From assembly GCA_037176885.1 (NCBI GenBank), contig JAWWNJ010000088.1, positions 62,001 through 126,000 of the forward strand: DNA of 64,000 nucleotides, read 5' to 3'. This DNA comes from Favolaschia claudopus. Taxonomy: Eukaryota > Basidiomycota > Agaricomycetes > Agaricales > Mycenaceae. The position numbers and the translations under genes are program-made. Under the pieces are notes generated by a model that had not been told where the DNA came from, searched no databases, and worked only from the letters and a program-made list of their open reading frames with translations. This document shows positions 12,653-24,020 of this stretch, piece after piece. Within the stretch, counting starts at the first letter, position 1. The number at the start of each line of letters is the position of its first letter.

Positions 12653-12994
12653 ATGCACTGCAAAACTTTCTTCGCTCTCATCATGTCCTGCGGTACGCGA
12701 CTTTTCTTATGTTCTCTGAATAATCCAGAGCTGACTCGGTATGAAGTGATTCTCTCGGTGGCGGCTGCACCTATACCAGAACCTCAAACAAGTCGCGATA
12801 TTGCGGCTGTACGTCGCTTGCTTAATCCTTCCCCCTGATCTCAAGTCGATCTTTATTTCCTAGGACGTTGTAGAAGTCGCGCGCTCGCCTGAGCCAGAGC
12901 CAGAACCCGGCTGCAGGATGTACGCATGCATTTGGTGAGTCTTCTCGTCGATATGCGCTTGCTTCTATATTCAATCGTTGTCCCTCCTTCCAGA
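12653..12994 (+). CDS. 57-residue secreted peptide precursor, copy 1 (ends GCRMYACI)
   Basis: Four exons: 12653-12692, 12747-12808, 12864-12934, and the single base 12994 that completes the stop codon. Residues 1-21 are a signal peptide (MHCKTFFALIM, hydrophobic core, AAA before PIPEP). The propeptide then contains Arg, SP-EP-EP-EP and GCRMYACI. X-Pro dipeptides between Arg and a short C-terminal peptide resemble alpha-factor-type precursors, where a Kex2-like protease and then a dipeptidyl peptidase release the mature peptide. This is inference. The two cysteines could close a six-residue ring. The TGA stop is split by an intron (TG at 12933-12934, A at 12994); if that intron is retained, the protein gains one Trp. 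I know no named family for it. There is no CAAX motif, so it is not a classical basidiomycete pheromone. Confidence 0.75.
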
Positions 12995-13679
12995 ATACCG
13001 AACGAAATCTCGCGACACCCCATCATATTCCCCCCAGCTGTTATCCCTCCCGCTTCCGCGGCGCCGCTCCTTTGACGATCCCATATCCCTTGCTCTCCCA
13101 CTAGAGTCTCTTATCCGACGCATTGAAATATCGTTTTCTCGTGCAGTCTTTGTATCCCTAGTTTCGCTTTCGACATACTATCTTGTTATTATTATTTTGT
13201 CTTGCATGTACATGTACTCAATACAGTTGTATTTTTGAAATCACTATCTACCCCGAACCATAATTTCCCGTCCACTATTCACCTCAATTTTCTGAAGCAG
13301 TCAGGAACCAACCCTTGAAGCTTGAATACTTACTTGTGAGCAAATCATCGGGATTCGGCGGCGATCAGATTGATCGCATCGGCGCATCACCTCGAGGCGA
13401 CAGTGACGCGTCTTTCTCCTCCCCTCCATGTACCCAAACTATCACTCGTTGTGCGCTGTATCTGTTCACGAAACTGCTTCATTGTGCCCGCATCTGGATT
13501 CCTAACTCAGTGCTGTGGAACTGCTCGCTCTGGCATGAGCCCCGCTGGGAGTTTGCACAAGAAACTTATTCTACCTGAATGCGCTCTGGGACTTTTTCTT
13601 CTCCACCACCCACTTTTTTCTGGCGATAAATCTCTGTCGCGGCAGTATTTGTAGACGCTTAGTGGTTCCCTTCAAGTTG
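12995..13679. pseudogene. Peptide-gene 3' flank and minus-strand relic of the small membrane-protein gene
   Basis: Bases to about 13200 align with the 3' flank of peptide gene 2. Read on the minus strand, about 13560-13370 aligns at DNA level with the end of the gene at 24021-24480 (for example AGAGCGAGCAGTTCCA versus AGAACGAGCAATTCAA), but it carries stop codons. It is therefore probably a decayed copy. No intact gene lies here. Confidence 0.4.
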
Positions 13680-13991
13680 CACCGGGGGCAGAGTCCGAGG
13701 CCTTTGAAAAGCAAAGGCCTTAAAGGCCTTTGCTGCACCTTTGCGTCGCCTTTGTTGTCAACATGAGGCGGCCGCGGCATACATGCCGTTGATGATATCA
13801 ACGATAGTGCCCCACCTGTGCAACCGCAGTGGGGGAATGCCTAGGTAGCGCCGAGTTGTTGATGAAGCAGTGATGGATCAATCGGCATGCCTGCCGTTTT
13901 ATCAACAAAGGGGTAGTAAAGTTGTGGCAAAGGTGTGGCAAAGGCCTTTAAGGCCTTTGCTCTTCGAAGGCCTCGGACTTTGCCCCCGGTG
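13680..13991. mobile_element. 312-bp non-autonomous terminal-inverted-repeat element
   Basis: The ends are inverted copies of each other over roughly 110 bp: left CACCGGGGGCAGAGTCCGAG, right ending CTCGGACTTTGCCCCCGGTG after GCTCTTCGAAGGC. Inside, AAAGGCCTTAAAGGCCTTTG is itself palindromic in both arms. A possible 3-bp target duplication TTG flanks the element (13677-13679, 13992-13994). CAC ends with a 3-bp duplication fit the CACTA/EnSpm group, but three bases is weak evidence. It has no coding capacity. Confidence 0.8.
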
Positions 13992-14279
13992 TTGGCTCTA
14001 CCATATGCTCAAGGATCCTTTGCTACGTCCCCGGCACCTCTATGACTCGCATGACCGCTGCGATACCACGAATAATCCTAGTCAGTGTCTGCTCGTTGTT
14101 CGTGAACTTAGGAATCCTGATCTCGAGTGTCATTTTCTTCAGTTTTTAAGAGGAGTCTCAAGGGAAATACTTAACAGACAAGCTGTCTCCGTCTCCGAAT
14201 CTTTGCCAATATCATAGCATAACTCTTGATTCGAAGCTTTCTGTTCCATTTTTGACATAGTTCGTTCTATGATCTATCT

Positions 14280-14562
14280 ATTGCATTCCTTGACTTATAC
14301 CCAGAAACAGTTCAATTCTACAGCTTTGACAACGCAAACTCCATTCTTCGTGCTGACTCAGGCTTTGGGATCCACCGATCGACATCTTTCCTCCGCGTTC
14401 CTGCTTGCGCTTGCCAGTAAGGGTATGTACTGGGTGTGAAATTCGAATGATGCTCGAACCTGACCGGTTGTAGCTCCCGGCGACACAGGTCCTGGTCGTC
14501 CTCTACACCATGAATACGTCTCTCAAAACTCTTCACGACTAAGTATTCCAGCCCAACACAAA
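14280..14562 (+). pseudogene. Relic of the 5' end of the dynamin gene
   Basis: Homologous to the upstream region and first codons of the dynamin gene that starts at 23585 on the other strand. Shared words include CTACAGCTTTGACAA, GATCGACAT.TTTCCTCCGCGTT, and CCTCTACACCATGAATACG against CCTCCGCACCATGAACACA. The relic reads MNTSLKTLHD and then hits TAA at 14540 because of a 4-bp insertion. Similarity is lost after about 14562, so the GTPase domain is absent. Confidence 0.75.
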
Positions 14563-16256
14563 AAGATTGGTGTGTCTGCTGTACCAGAACGAATGATCTA
14601 ATTCTTATCTATATCAATGGACGAATGAATGACGAGCAAGACTCTCGTCGAGACTCCTTGTGGCGTTCCGATGGTTGGCAAAAGTTCAATGACAGAACAC
14701 ATAGAAGCCGTTAGCGCGGTACGTTGGATTTTCCAACCACGTTACTCCCTTTCTGAGAGCGAAACCAGTTGAGAATATTCCGTGGAGCAGAGACTTGCAC
14801 CAAGTAGCGTACGTATTTCATCCAACGATTGGGATTCATGACTGACCAGTGCAAAAATTTCCCCAGGACTCCTTCCGGCTCGATGCACATTGGATATCAT
14901 CCTCCTTCCCCCGCCGCCGATATCACTTTGCGTTGCGCCAACGATCCACAACTTGATTTGCGTTTTGCAAGTCGACGAAATCAGACGGGACGCTCGAGAG
15001 AAACTCCGCTTGACTTTGTCTTGGATTATGGATTTATTCCCTGTATGGAACCGGCCGCCAACTCTCCTACATGCAAACTACAGTCACTCAAGCTTCGCAA
15101 TGAATTCGATTTGAATTTCCCGTACTGAGACCGCGTTCCGGGACGCGTCTTCGGAACTCGCGACGTTGGGGTTGACGAAGGGGAGCGGAGGTATCGAAGA
15201 GATTCTTGCTGGGGCAAGGCCATCGAGTTCAATCTTCTTGGGCTGGTAATTTCGGAGCTTGTTCTCTACAGACTCAGGCAATCCAAGTTTTTAGTGCTGC
15301 GGAGTCAGGGCAATCCAATTCTGTTGATTTGAATGACTCTGAGGTGGGCATAATTGGCCGTCCTTGACTCTGGAGCGGGTGCAAAGGTCGAGGAAATGTC
15401 GGGATTGTTTTTCGAAAGAATTCATCTCTCGAATCGGAATGGACTGATTTTCGATGTCTCGCGAATCGCCTCGAGTCCCCAACTCGCAAACAGACCGTGC
15501 TTGTCAGAAGTTCAAGAGTCAGAGACGAGGGGGATGGGTAGGATGCGGAGATGATTGCCCGAACGAGGAGCGGACGAAGCCTGACGAAGCAATGCGATTC
15601 GAAGGTGGTGCTGCGGAGCGGAGAGTACGGTGACGGAAGACCGTCGTCGTCAAGCAGTTCGGGTTATGTGATCGAATTTTCCAGAGTGGATTTGCTGGTC
15701 CAGGCGAACGCCGAACGTACATACTAATAGGCGAATCCTCGAGGACAACCCTGACGCCGTGACGGTGCCAGCGCATAGGTAGCAGGGTAAATATAGGCGG
15801 CCGGCAAAGGGGGAATGGAATGGACGTACGTCGTGCGGCTCCTGAAGCGACGTGATCGCTACTTCATACCGCGAGCTCAAGAGGAGAGTCAGGAGAGCTG
15901 TTCGTTGTTGCTGAGCACCGAACTGAATCAACAAGAATATCCTTGGCTGGACCCACAACCCCAAGAAAAGATTTTCCAAGCCAAGGTAACTTGAGTAAAG
16001 CGATTTTCTTGTCCCGGCGGGAGCAACGAAGCTATTTCTGTCCCGTTGATAACCCCCTTGAAACGTGTTGGTCACAAGAACAACATAAAAGCGTGACGCA
16101 TCAGCCAGCGTGACTACCATCGCCGCTCTTCCTTTTTCCCTCTTCTTCACTTTCCCCCTCGCTCGCTCTCTCTCTTCTCTCCCTCCGCTCCTCCTCGCCG
16201 AGACGAATATACATACACCACAAGAGAATACACCCTCCAGACATACTCCTAGCAAA
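14563..16256. other. Region without a supported gene
   Basis: Several short open frames exist on both strands but none has a recognisable domain, convincing splice pattern or start context. Parts of 15020-15490 look like decayed coding sequence on the minus strand. The last 160 bases are the CT-rich leader of the GPI-protein gene, with ACACCACAAG before the start codon. Confidence 0.4.
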
Positions 16257-18337
16257 ATGTCGCCCTCCGCTCGTTTATCATCATCCTTCGTCCTCCTCGC
16301 CGTCGCCTCCGTCGTCAGGGCCGACTACTTCTCAAAAGACCCCCTCGCCAATAAGGTCGTTCCCTTTGACCAGATTGTGAGTTCCCCTTGTCTTTGGTGA
16401 GGAGGAGACAGCGCTGATGATGCGCTGGCAGCCCTACCAAGTGATGACCGACACTGACGACCCCCGTGGCTTCCAATCCGGGTACAACCGCTGCAACTCG
16501 ACCACCGAGAACCAGGACTCGCTCTGCCAGACCATGTTCGTCAACCACATCGACGATTGGTGTGTCTGGGCACCGGCCAAGCCCAACTCGACGTGCGTCA
16601 TTTTTTCTTCGCTTTTCTTGTGCTTTTCTTGGCTCTACTTTTTTTCGTATATAAATATCTCGTCTTCTGCTTATTTTTACTTTCTCGTCCTGCTTTCGTG
16701 CACGTTGCCGCGTTGCTGACACAGCTTCCTTCACAGTATCGCAGACGAGGAAGGCGACGTCGTTGCATGGTGCACCAAGAAGGGCCACGGCACCCGTATC
16801 ATCCCTGCTGGCGCCATCACCGGTCTCCAGCTCATTCAGACCCCCAGTTACATCCAGATTGCGGGTACCATCAAGCAGGAGGTGTGTGTCGTTGTCGCTT
16901 TGTTTTTCTGCGTCTGTGGTCGGCGGTGGTCGTATGTCCATTACAGCCTTCGGGAATGCGTGCAGGCGGGCATGTACCTATCCGATACGGCTGGATCCGG
17001 CCTTGCGTTGGGGGACGCGCGGGGCACCCGACACAGACCCCTTTCCCCTCCCTTCCCCCTTCCCCGTCTTCCTCTCCTACCTCTTCACTTCTCTCCTCTC
17101 CTCCCCCCGCCACAGACAACCCCACTAACGCCACCCCTCCCAGTACCTCAACATCGCCGGCCAATACGGCGGTGAGCTCGACTCCGGAGGCCAGGACGGC
17201 GAGGGCAACCCCATGGGTGGTCTTGTCTACACCAACGCCTTCGGCGGCAACACCGACCTTACCAAGTATACGCAGGCGCAGCACTGGAGTTTGTGAGTCC
17301 TTCTCGCTCCCCGTCCTTCTTTTCGGCGATCACGCTGCCCTTCGCTCGCTGCCGCTAGCTAACCCCCACCCGCAGCTTCGTCGGCGGCAACTTCTTCTGC
17401 GGCAAGGTCTGCGACCAGACCAAGAGCAACCCCCAAGGGCTCTGCAACAACATCTACGACCGTATCGGGTGCGAGTACAATGCGCCGAATGGCGCAAAGG
17501 AGGGCACGTTTGAGGCTGTGAGTACATGTTTCCTTTCGTTACCTTCTGCTGCCCCGAGGCTCGTCGTCCCCTCGCTGACGCTTTTCCGCAGTGCAAAGGC
17601 GACGACATGCTCCCCGTCGGTGTCTATGTCGGCGCTGACAGCAAGACCTCGACCTACCACCAGCCCCCGTCTGAGACTGACCCCATCGGTGCGTCGTGCC
17701 CCCTCCCTCCAGTTTCCCGTCCTTATCACTGACGCTTGCTCCGACAGACAACATCCCGTACACCCCAACCCCCGCCGCGACCTCGGAGTGCACGCCCTTC
17801 CAGTCCGCTGCTATCTTCACTGATGGCGCTAATGTGACGCCTGCTGCTGGGAATGGTGGTACGTGTCTCTTTTCTGCTCTTATCGTCTTGCTTCATGCCC
17901 TCCCTCTTCTCTTCATCCCCATACATCCCACTCACACTCCTTCACCCCCCCCCCCCCCCTCCCCCCTCCTTCCTTCTCCTCTTCCTTCCCGCTCACCCTC
18001 CCCTCCCTTCTCCCCTTCATCTCTTCCTTCTCTTCCTTCTATTCCCCCTTTCCTTCTTCACCTTCACACTCACTCACCCACCCTTCTCACAGTCGGCGCC
18101 AACCCCACCGGCGGCGCCTCCGGCTCAGCCCCCTCCGGCTCCGCGGGCCCCTCAGGCAGCAAAGCCAGCGGCGCAGGCAACTCCCCCTCCAAGTCCTCCG
18201 GCAGCACCGTGCCCTCGCAGTCCGGGCAGAGCGGCGCGCTCAGCCTTACGCGCGGCGTTGCCGGTGTCGAGGCAGGTGTGCTTGGTGTGATGGCGGGCGT
18301 TGTGGCAGGTTTCGTTGGTGTGCTCGCTGTTCTGTGA
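16257..18337 (+). CDS. Secreted, probably GPI-anchored cell-surface protein
   Basis: Eight exons: 16257-16376, 16432-16592, 16737-16881, 17144-17292, 17376-17517, 17592-17688, 17748-17858, 18093-18337; frames join throughout. The protein has a signal peptide (residues about 1-22, ending VVRADYF), a cysteine-containing central domain (NRCNSTTENQDSLCQTMF, DDWCVWAPAKPNST, FFCGKVCDQTK), then a Gly/Ser/Pro-rich stalk and a hydrophobic C-terminus (AGVLGVMAGVVAGFVGVLA) typical of a GPI signal. From memory it resembles basidiomycete proteins labelled 'macrofage activating glycoprotein', a name that says little about function. High GC, CT-rich introns and codon bias suggest strong expression. Confidence 0.8.
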
Positions 18338-18762
18338 GGTAGCTAGGTTAGCTCCTTGGTGTGGTTTTGGGAGGTGGCTTGATATACGGAGTTATGATAC
18401 CTACGACATGGATTTTGGACTCGATTTTTCTATACACAAACTACTTACATACTACTACAAGTCTTTTCCTCTTTCGATATTGCCTGCTGGTGCTTGGGTG
18501 CTGGTGCGTGGTAGTAATGCATTGCGTTTTGATAGAGGAGGACGGGAGGGAGAGGGCGAATTATCCATGCAGCCCTGGATTTGGTTCGACGCCCACCCGC
18601 CCTCGGAAATATTATCCGCAGTGGGTATACGAAAAGTACGATTTTCCCCAAATTTTCCCCAACTTTCGCCAAGTTCCAGAGCACGAATCCGTGGGAAAAG
18701 GTTTGTATAGTCGTCTTTGTCTAATTGCCACTTCCTCAGAACACCCATCGTCTCGCGACTCG

Positions 18763-20077
18763 ATGAACTCCAAAAATCCCCTACATGTACAAGAACTGCT
18801 GGATAACACCATCAACTTCCTCTCCGACTCGCCTGCCACCCTTCTCAGTTGCTCCCTCGTCGCTCGTTCTTGGGTCTATGCCGCCCAGTCAAATCTCTTC
18901 CGTGCCCCGCACGTCACAACGGAGGCGTTTTTCAACCACCGGAACGGAGTAGAGCGCGAATTCTGCGCCGTTTTGACAGAATCGCCCCATCTCCTCCGCC
19001 ACGTACGAGAGCTCTTCATCGAGGAAGATGAGGGCGATCCCGACGGTGTCATCGCAAGACTTTGCCTGCTCCCGTTTCCACGGCTGGAAACCCTTATCGT
19101 TGGAATAGACCATCTTCCGAGGTGGTCGGAAACGTTCAGGCCTATCCTCTCATTGCGGACTCTCCGAACTCTAGACCTTTCGATGGGCGGCGGGATTTCG
19201 CCTTGCATATACTTCCTAACGCTCTGTCCTTCCATCCAACACCTTCGTTTGCGATGTTCTGGAGAGGACGAGAAGACACCCGTCGTCCCTCATACTCTAC
19301 CTCTTGTGCAGCTGAAATCGCTGTCCGTATATTTCGGCACGGAAACCTACGCCGAGGAGCGGCACCGTTTGGACCCGGTAGGATTCTACCCCTTCGATCT
19401 TTCAAAGTTGAAAGCTCTCGCGATTTTGACGGAATATCTCGTCGACTTGGAAACGCTTCCCAATGAAGCGCGAGTAGGTATCCAGCTTTTAGAACTCAGC
19501 GGTTCGGTACGTGTACTTTTCGGCTATGCCACTCGTGACTCCTGCTAAGCTTGGGAGGTTATGCTAGCCTAGCTATCGAGGCGTGGATCTATCGGGTTTC
19601 ACAAATCTGAAGATTATCTGTCTAGCATTCGCCCACCAATCGAGCAGCGTTGCTCGCACCGTTGCGACAATATCCACGCTACCCTGCCTGCAGACTGTAG
19701 TCTTTGCCTTGGGAAGTAGTTTGCTCAATTTCAACAGCATCGAACGCAAGAATATTCAGGAAATTGACGAAATCATGTCTTCCTTGACCAATCTACCGGA
19801 GCCTGTTCAATTCGAAATTCATCCGACAACCTTGGACGTGGAGAAATACCTTCGGGCGCTGTTCCCACTGCTGGTGGCAAAAAACAAAGTACGTCACATC
19901 GAGGCTCTCGTGTTCCGAAGGTATTATAGCTCACGCCAGTGCCTGTAGTTTGCGATTGTCTACCGTTCACCGGATATGGAGGAAAGTTGGCGGCGGGTAC
20001 GATGATCTTTCGGCAAAAAATTATAAATGACTCAAACTCGTTCTTCCTTTTTTCAGGAACTCATCAATACTTTGTAA
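18763..20077 (+). CDS. F-box-like protein (377 residues)
   Basis: Four exons: 18763-19506, 19568-19888, 19949-19996, 20057-20077. Start MNSKNPLHVQELLDNTINFL, then LLSCSLVARSWVYAAQSNLF, the F-box-like helix pair found in thousands of Agaricomycete proteins. The middle contains leucine-rich segments (LRTLRTLDLSMGG, IQHLRLRCSG, LSKLKALAIL). The last two exons are tiny (16 and 6 codons). The gene at 25865-27161 is a paralogue with the same exon layout, which supports this model. Expected role: substrate adaptor of an SCF ubiquitin ligase (family inference). The 3' flank overlaps debris of other F-box copies. Confidence 0.8.
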
Positions 20078-20319
20078 ATTCAGCCGGACATCTTTACAAA
20101 AACTCAAATGCACAGTCTATGTAATGACACCGCTACCGAAACAACACATCAACAGCTATGTAGAAAAGAATTCATTCGTCGACGCTCGAATCAACAATCT
20201 TCCCGAAGCACGAGGGTCGGTGGTTCTCTGTTTGGCGCAGATTCTAAAGGTGAACTGGAACTCTTGAATTATTTGAGCTGAGTAGCTTCAAGTTATCTAT
20301 CGCCTTCAAAGGTTCAGAA

Positions 20320-20620
20320 CAAGAAAATTGATTCAAAACCACTAATTCATTGTACCGACTCAGAGCTGATTAACGAGCGCCTGCAGGGGTTTGATGAGCG
20401 ATGAAATTCCCGCTTTGACTAGCTTGCTCAATTCCATTTCAACAGGATCGAGGAGATCGATAAAGTCATGTCTCTCCTTTGACGAATCTCCAGGATCTTG
20501 CACAATTTCTGGCCGACAGCCAAGTTCAACGCAGAGAATTACCATCAATCAGATTTCCCGCTCTTGGTCTCAAGTAAAAAGATAAACTTGCAGTACGTCG
20601 GACTATCGGCGATATATTCT
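20320..20620. pseudogene. F-box gene debris, two fragments in opposite orientation
   Basis: On the minus strand, about 20410-20340 matches the terminal exon region of the F-box-like gene at 25865-27161 (CATCGCTCATCAAACC; CGTTAATCAGCTC). On the plus strand, about 20420-20600 matches the third quarter of the gene at 18763 (AGCTTGCTCAATT..CAACAGGATCGA, ATCGATAAAGTCATGTCT) but has an in-frame stop. The plus-strand tail also shares TCATTCGTCCACGCTCGAAT with about 20170. These appear to be fragments left by repeated duplication. Confidence 0.6.
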
Positions 20621-20712
20621 TACAAAAAAAACAAATGCATAGATTCATGTATGTACCTGACATGATCGTACACGCTTCAGAAATAACCCCGCAACTGCCG
20701 TTCAGAACAAAC

Positions 20713-23585
20713 TCATTCGTCCACGCTCGAATCGATGATCGACCCAAAGCCCCCATCGGAATAGTCCATGGTCAACGGCGAATAAATCGGCAACGAATTC
20801 TCTGTTGCAGGATCGGTAGGGTCTCCGGCCAGCTCTCGTCTTGCCTTGTCAACTGCCCTCTTCACCGTCGTGTACCGATCTCGCTTCTCGACCATATGCA
20901 TGCGCCGTTTCTCAGCCTGAGGATCCTGAACCAACCTCAAACAAATTTCTGGGGATGTGTTTGCCGGCAACAACCGCAAAGCATTCCGCACGCCATCATC
21001 CAACTTTCGGAGGAAGAAATGGTCAATGCAGCCCGCCGCTTCGTCTGCGAAACGTTTCGCCGCCACTGCAAAAAAAAGTTAGAATTCTGGACAAAATAAA
21101 CAATGCGAGTGACACAAACGTTGAAGGTAGGCCTGCGCACTAGCCATGACTTCCAGCGCATTGTTCCGTTCCCTGCCCGCAGTCAAACGATCCACGCTGC
21201 TAGAATCGAGACCAAAACTTCCTGTGAGTTGACTCTGAAAGGTGGTTTGCGTTTCATCCGCGGTGCGACCTTGAGCGATCTGAGCGCCCAGACGTAAAGC
21301 ATTTTTGACCAGAAAGTCCCCAACTACGTTAGCCTCGATCCCAGTGCACATGTTGGGGTTGGCAGCCAAGAACACTCCCAAGATGTTTGCTGCGAAGGAC
21401 CACAAAGAGGACTCTGTGTCGCCGGGAGAAGACTGGTAGTGCCGCCGAATGGCAGTTTGCAGCACAAGATAGTCACTTTGCATGATAGTCGCCGGTACCA
21501 TCTCCATCGCAGCCATCCCTTTGAGTTCAGCGACCGTCCTGTTCGCGCACTGTGCGATATTGTCTCCCAGCATGTTCCTGAGGCCGAGCGATGTTAGGCG
21601 GAATCCATGAATTTGAAGGTATGAAACTCACACAATATCGCGCAAGAACCCCCCGAGCTCGTACTCGAAAAAATGCTGCTGAACCAACTCTCGGAAATGC
21701 TCAACAGTAAGTTGTTTCACTTCCCGGAATACACCGAGAGCAGCGTTCTGCCAATTTTCGACATAATATGTGATGATCTTGGGCACAATCCCGTAGGGGA
21801 GCTCTCCAGGCAGTTCGCGTGTAATAGACCTGCGGAATGATAAGTCGACTTGATAGAGTGAGTTAAGTTGTTGTACAGTTTGATATGCTCCATCATCTGG
21901 TCGATATACACGATTTCGCCTGTGGCAGTGATTTGAGCCCACGCAGAGGAGCTTCCCGCCGCGCTCCCCTTGGTCGGAGACATATCGGGGCAGAATCTCG
22001 GGGTGTGTTTGGATACACCGTCTTCGATGGTCCTGTACAATTGTTTGACTTTGAACACAAGCCCAACGTCCCGAGAAAAAGGCCTTGGAGGAATCCCTTG
22101 AATGTGCCTTGAGAACTGCGCAGAGAAAGAATCGATAGCCGTGACAATTGTTTCATGGGCAACCTGTTCATCAAAGTGCGGCATCTTGTCGAGACTCGCT
22201 TCACAGTCGTCGATTTTCGTGCCGAATTCTTGAGAGATTGCAGGAAGCCTGCAAGGCGGTTTAGAATTCTTGCCAGTTTAGCCGTAGGAGCCAATATTAA
22301 TATTACCGGTCCGCCACCAGATTCGATAACAACTTGCTGATGTAGCGCGCAAGTTGTTCGGAGCCAAGACGGTCCTTGCTCGCTCGTGGGAGGGACATCC
22401 AGGGCTGGTGTTCGGCAAAGTAATCACGCTCGTCAGACCGAGCCTCCTCCCACGATACATCATTCCCCGCCGGAAGCTTGACAGCAAACCAGCCGTGGTC
22501 CAGCCTACGAATCTCGTTGTCGAACATCTTCAGCCATCGCTGTTCCAGTTCTGGTTCAATCTTGTCAACCTTCGTTAGAACACCTACAAAAGAGTTTGAG
22601 GAATCAACACAATTCACGAGCCGAGCACATACCAACTGTTCGTGATCGTATGTCAGAATTTGGCTCCGCACTGTCGAATATCAACGGAGCTACTCCGCCA
22701 ATTTCGGGATCATCTGGCAATTGTGAGCGTAGGTAATCACGTTGATTGATGGGGTTCACTGACGTCCGCAACTCATAACCAGAAGAACGATACAATCCGG
22801 TTTCGAAACGTATTTTTTGACGAGTCTCTTGATCAAATCTATCTGAGCTGGGTCTTCTCCGTCGGCAACTTCATGAATGACACCTTCGAAGAATATTTTG
22901 ATAAACTGATTTTGCGAGAATGAAGACAGAATGACCCATACCGGGAATATCGTAGAAGTACAGATCGTGCATGTTAGGACCCTTGGCAACGACACTGACA
23001 CAATTTTCGGAAAATGTGTGGGTGCGGTTTCCCGAAGCGGGCGCATCAGTCGGACTGGGACCAAGAATTTTCTCTTGAGCGGCGGCAATAGCATCCCGAA
23101 TTTCGTCGAGATCGGAAAGATTCTGATCAAAAATCACATCTTTTGCTTCGTTGGCGTAACGCAAGGCGATGTCGACAGAGAGTGAAGGAGGATCCGTGCA
23201 ATGTTCGAGCCGGAATTCCATAGGACATCTTTAAAATGGTCAGCCATGAAAACACATTTCTGTTCGAATGAAATATGTACTTGGTGCAAGTTCCTGCACC
23301 ACGGGGTAGTTTGAGCTGCTTTTCGTATCAGAAAAGTGATCTGACGGTGAAGAAACTGCAACGTACCCCGCTGACGGCTTCTATCACTGAACTTTTGCCG
23401 GCACTCTGGACGCCCACAGCCGCCACACAAGGAAGTTCGACCTCTCGCTCAATTCTGCTTCAACCATTAATTTTTCACATTATGCGCTATTTGACACAGC
23501 CGACATACCCTGCACGGCGAATTTGTTTGAGGACCTCGAGTCTTGGCTTGGAGTAGTCGTGAATGGTTTTGAGAGATGTGTTCAT
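20713..23585 (-). CDS. Dynamin-like large GTPase
   Basis: A multi-exon gene. Exon 1 (23585 down to 23510) starts MNTSLKTIHDYSKPRLEVL. Exon 2 (23443-23367) holds the P-loop VGVQSAGKSSVIEAVSG. Next come LPRGAGTCTKCPMEFRLEH (switch I threonine), DIPG in place of DLPG (G3), and GVLTKVDK (G4). The downstream part (DPAQIDLIKRLVKKYV, later helical stalk and C-terminal assembly region to SIIDSSVDE) fits the dynamin/Mx superfamily. Dynamins hydrolyse GTP to remodel membranes. This branch resembles the short, Mx-like fungal paralogues without a PH domain, whose roles are mostly unknown. A truncated copy of its 5' end lies at 14280-14562. Internal exon edges were not all fixed. Confidence 0.85.
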
Positions 23586-24020
23586 GGTGCGGAGGATGAC
23601 GAGGATCTGTCGTGCGGGGACCTTTTCAAGCAGTTTCAAGCGTCAATTTGTGTGAAAACTGAGAAGACATACATGGCACGAAGACAACGCGGAGGAAACA
23701 TGTCGATCGCTGGATACCAAAGTTAGCGGTAACGATCGAGTGAAATTGTCAAAGCTGTAGGATCAAAGTGCTCATGAGTATAAGCTATGAGATGCATTAC
23801 AACAAACCAGGGCTATGGCTTGAAGGTTGTGAATGAGCATGGGTGTTCTTAGTATAGCCTTCGAAGAAACGAAGCAGAACACCTCGAAACAAGAGTTGGT
23901 TAGCCTGTGTGCCATCGGTTACGATTCGGAGACAGTTTACTTGTTATCTCCTCAGAGAATATTAGAAATTCTCACTCGAATAACACTGTAACGACAGTCG
24001 AGATCAGGCTTTCGGAGTTC

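Larger units (their letters stand above)
12250..14562 (+). repeat. Inverted segmental duplicate, left copy (peptide gene, small-protein relic, dynamin 5' relic)
   Basis: This segment is homologous, in reverse orientation, to about 23540-25690. Matching blocks occur in the same order: upstream region with AAGGACGAAC..TGACATCC, the peptide gene with all three introns, its 3' flank (CTCTCCCACTAGAGTCTC), a GATCGCATCGGCGCA block, a small-protein relic, and the dynamin upstream region with its first codons. The left copy also contains the 312-bp inverted-repeat element at 13680. Confidence 0.75.

Noticed and set aside
12653..12994. Classical lipopeptide mating pheromone
   Set aside because: There is no C-terminal CAAX box, and the product has a signal peptide, which CAAX pheromones lack.
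15650..16255. 201-codon minus-strand frame upstream of the GPI-protein gene
   Set aside because: It overlaps the CT-rich leader of a well-supported plus-strand gene and contains no recognisable domain.
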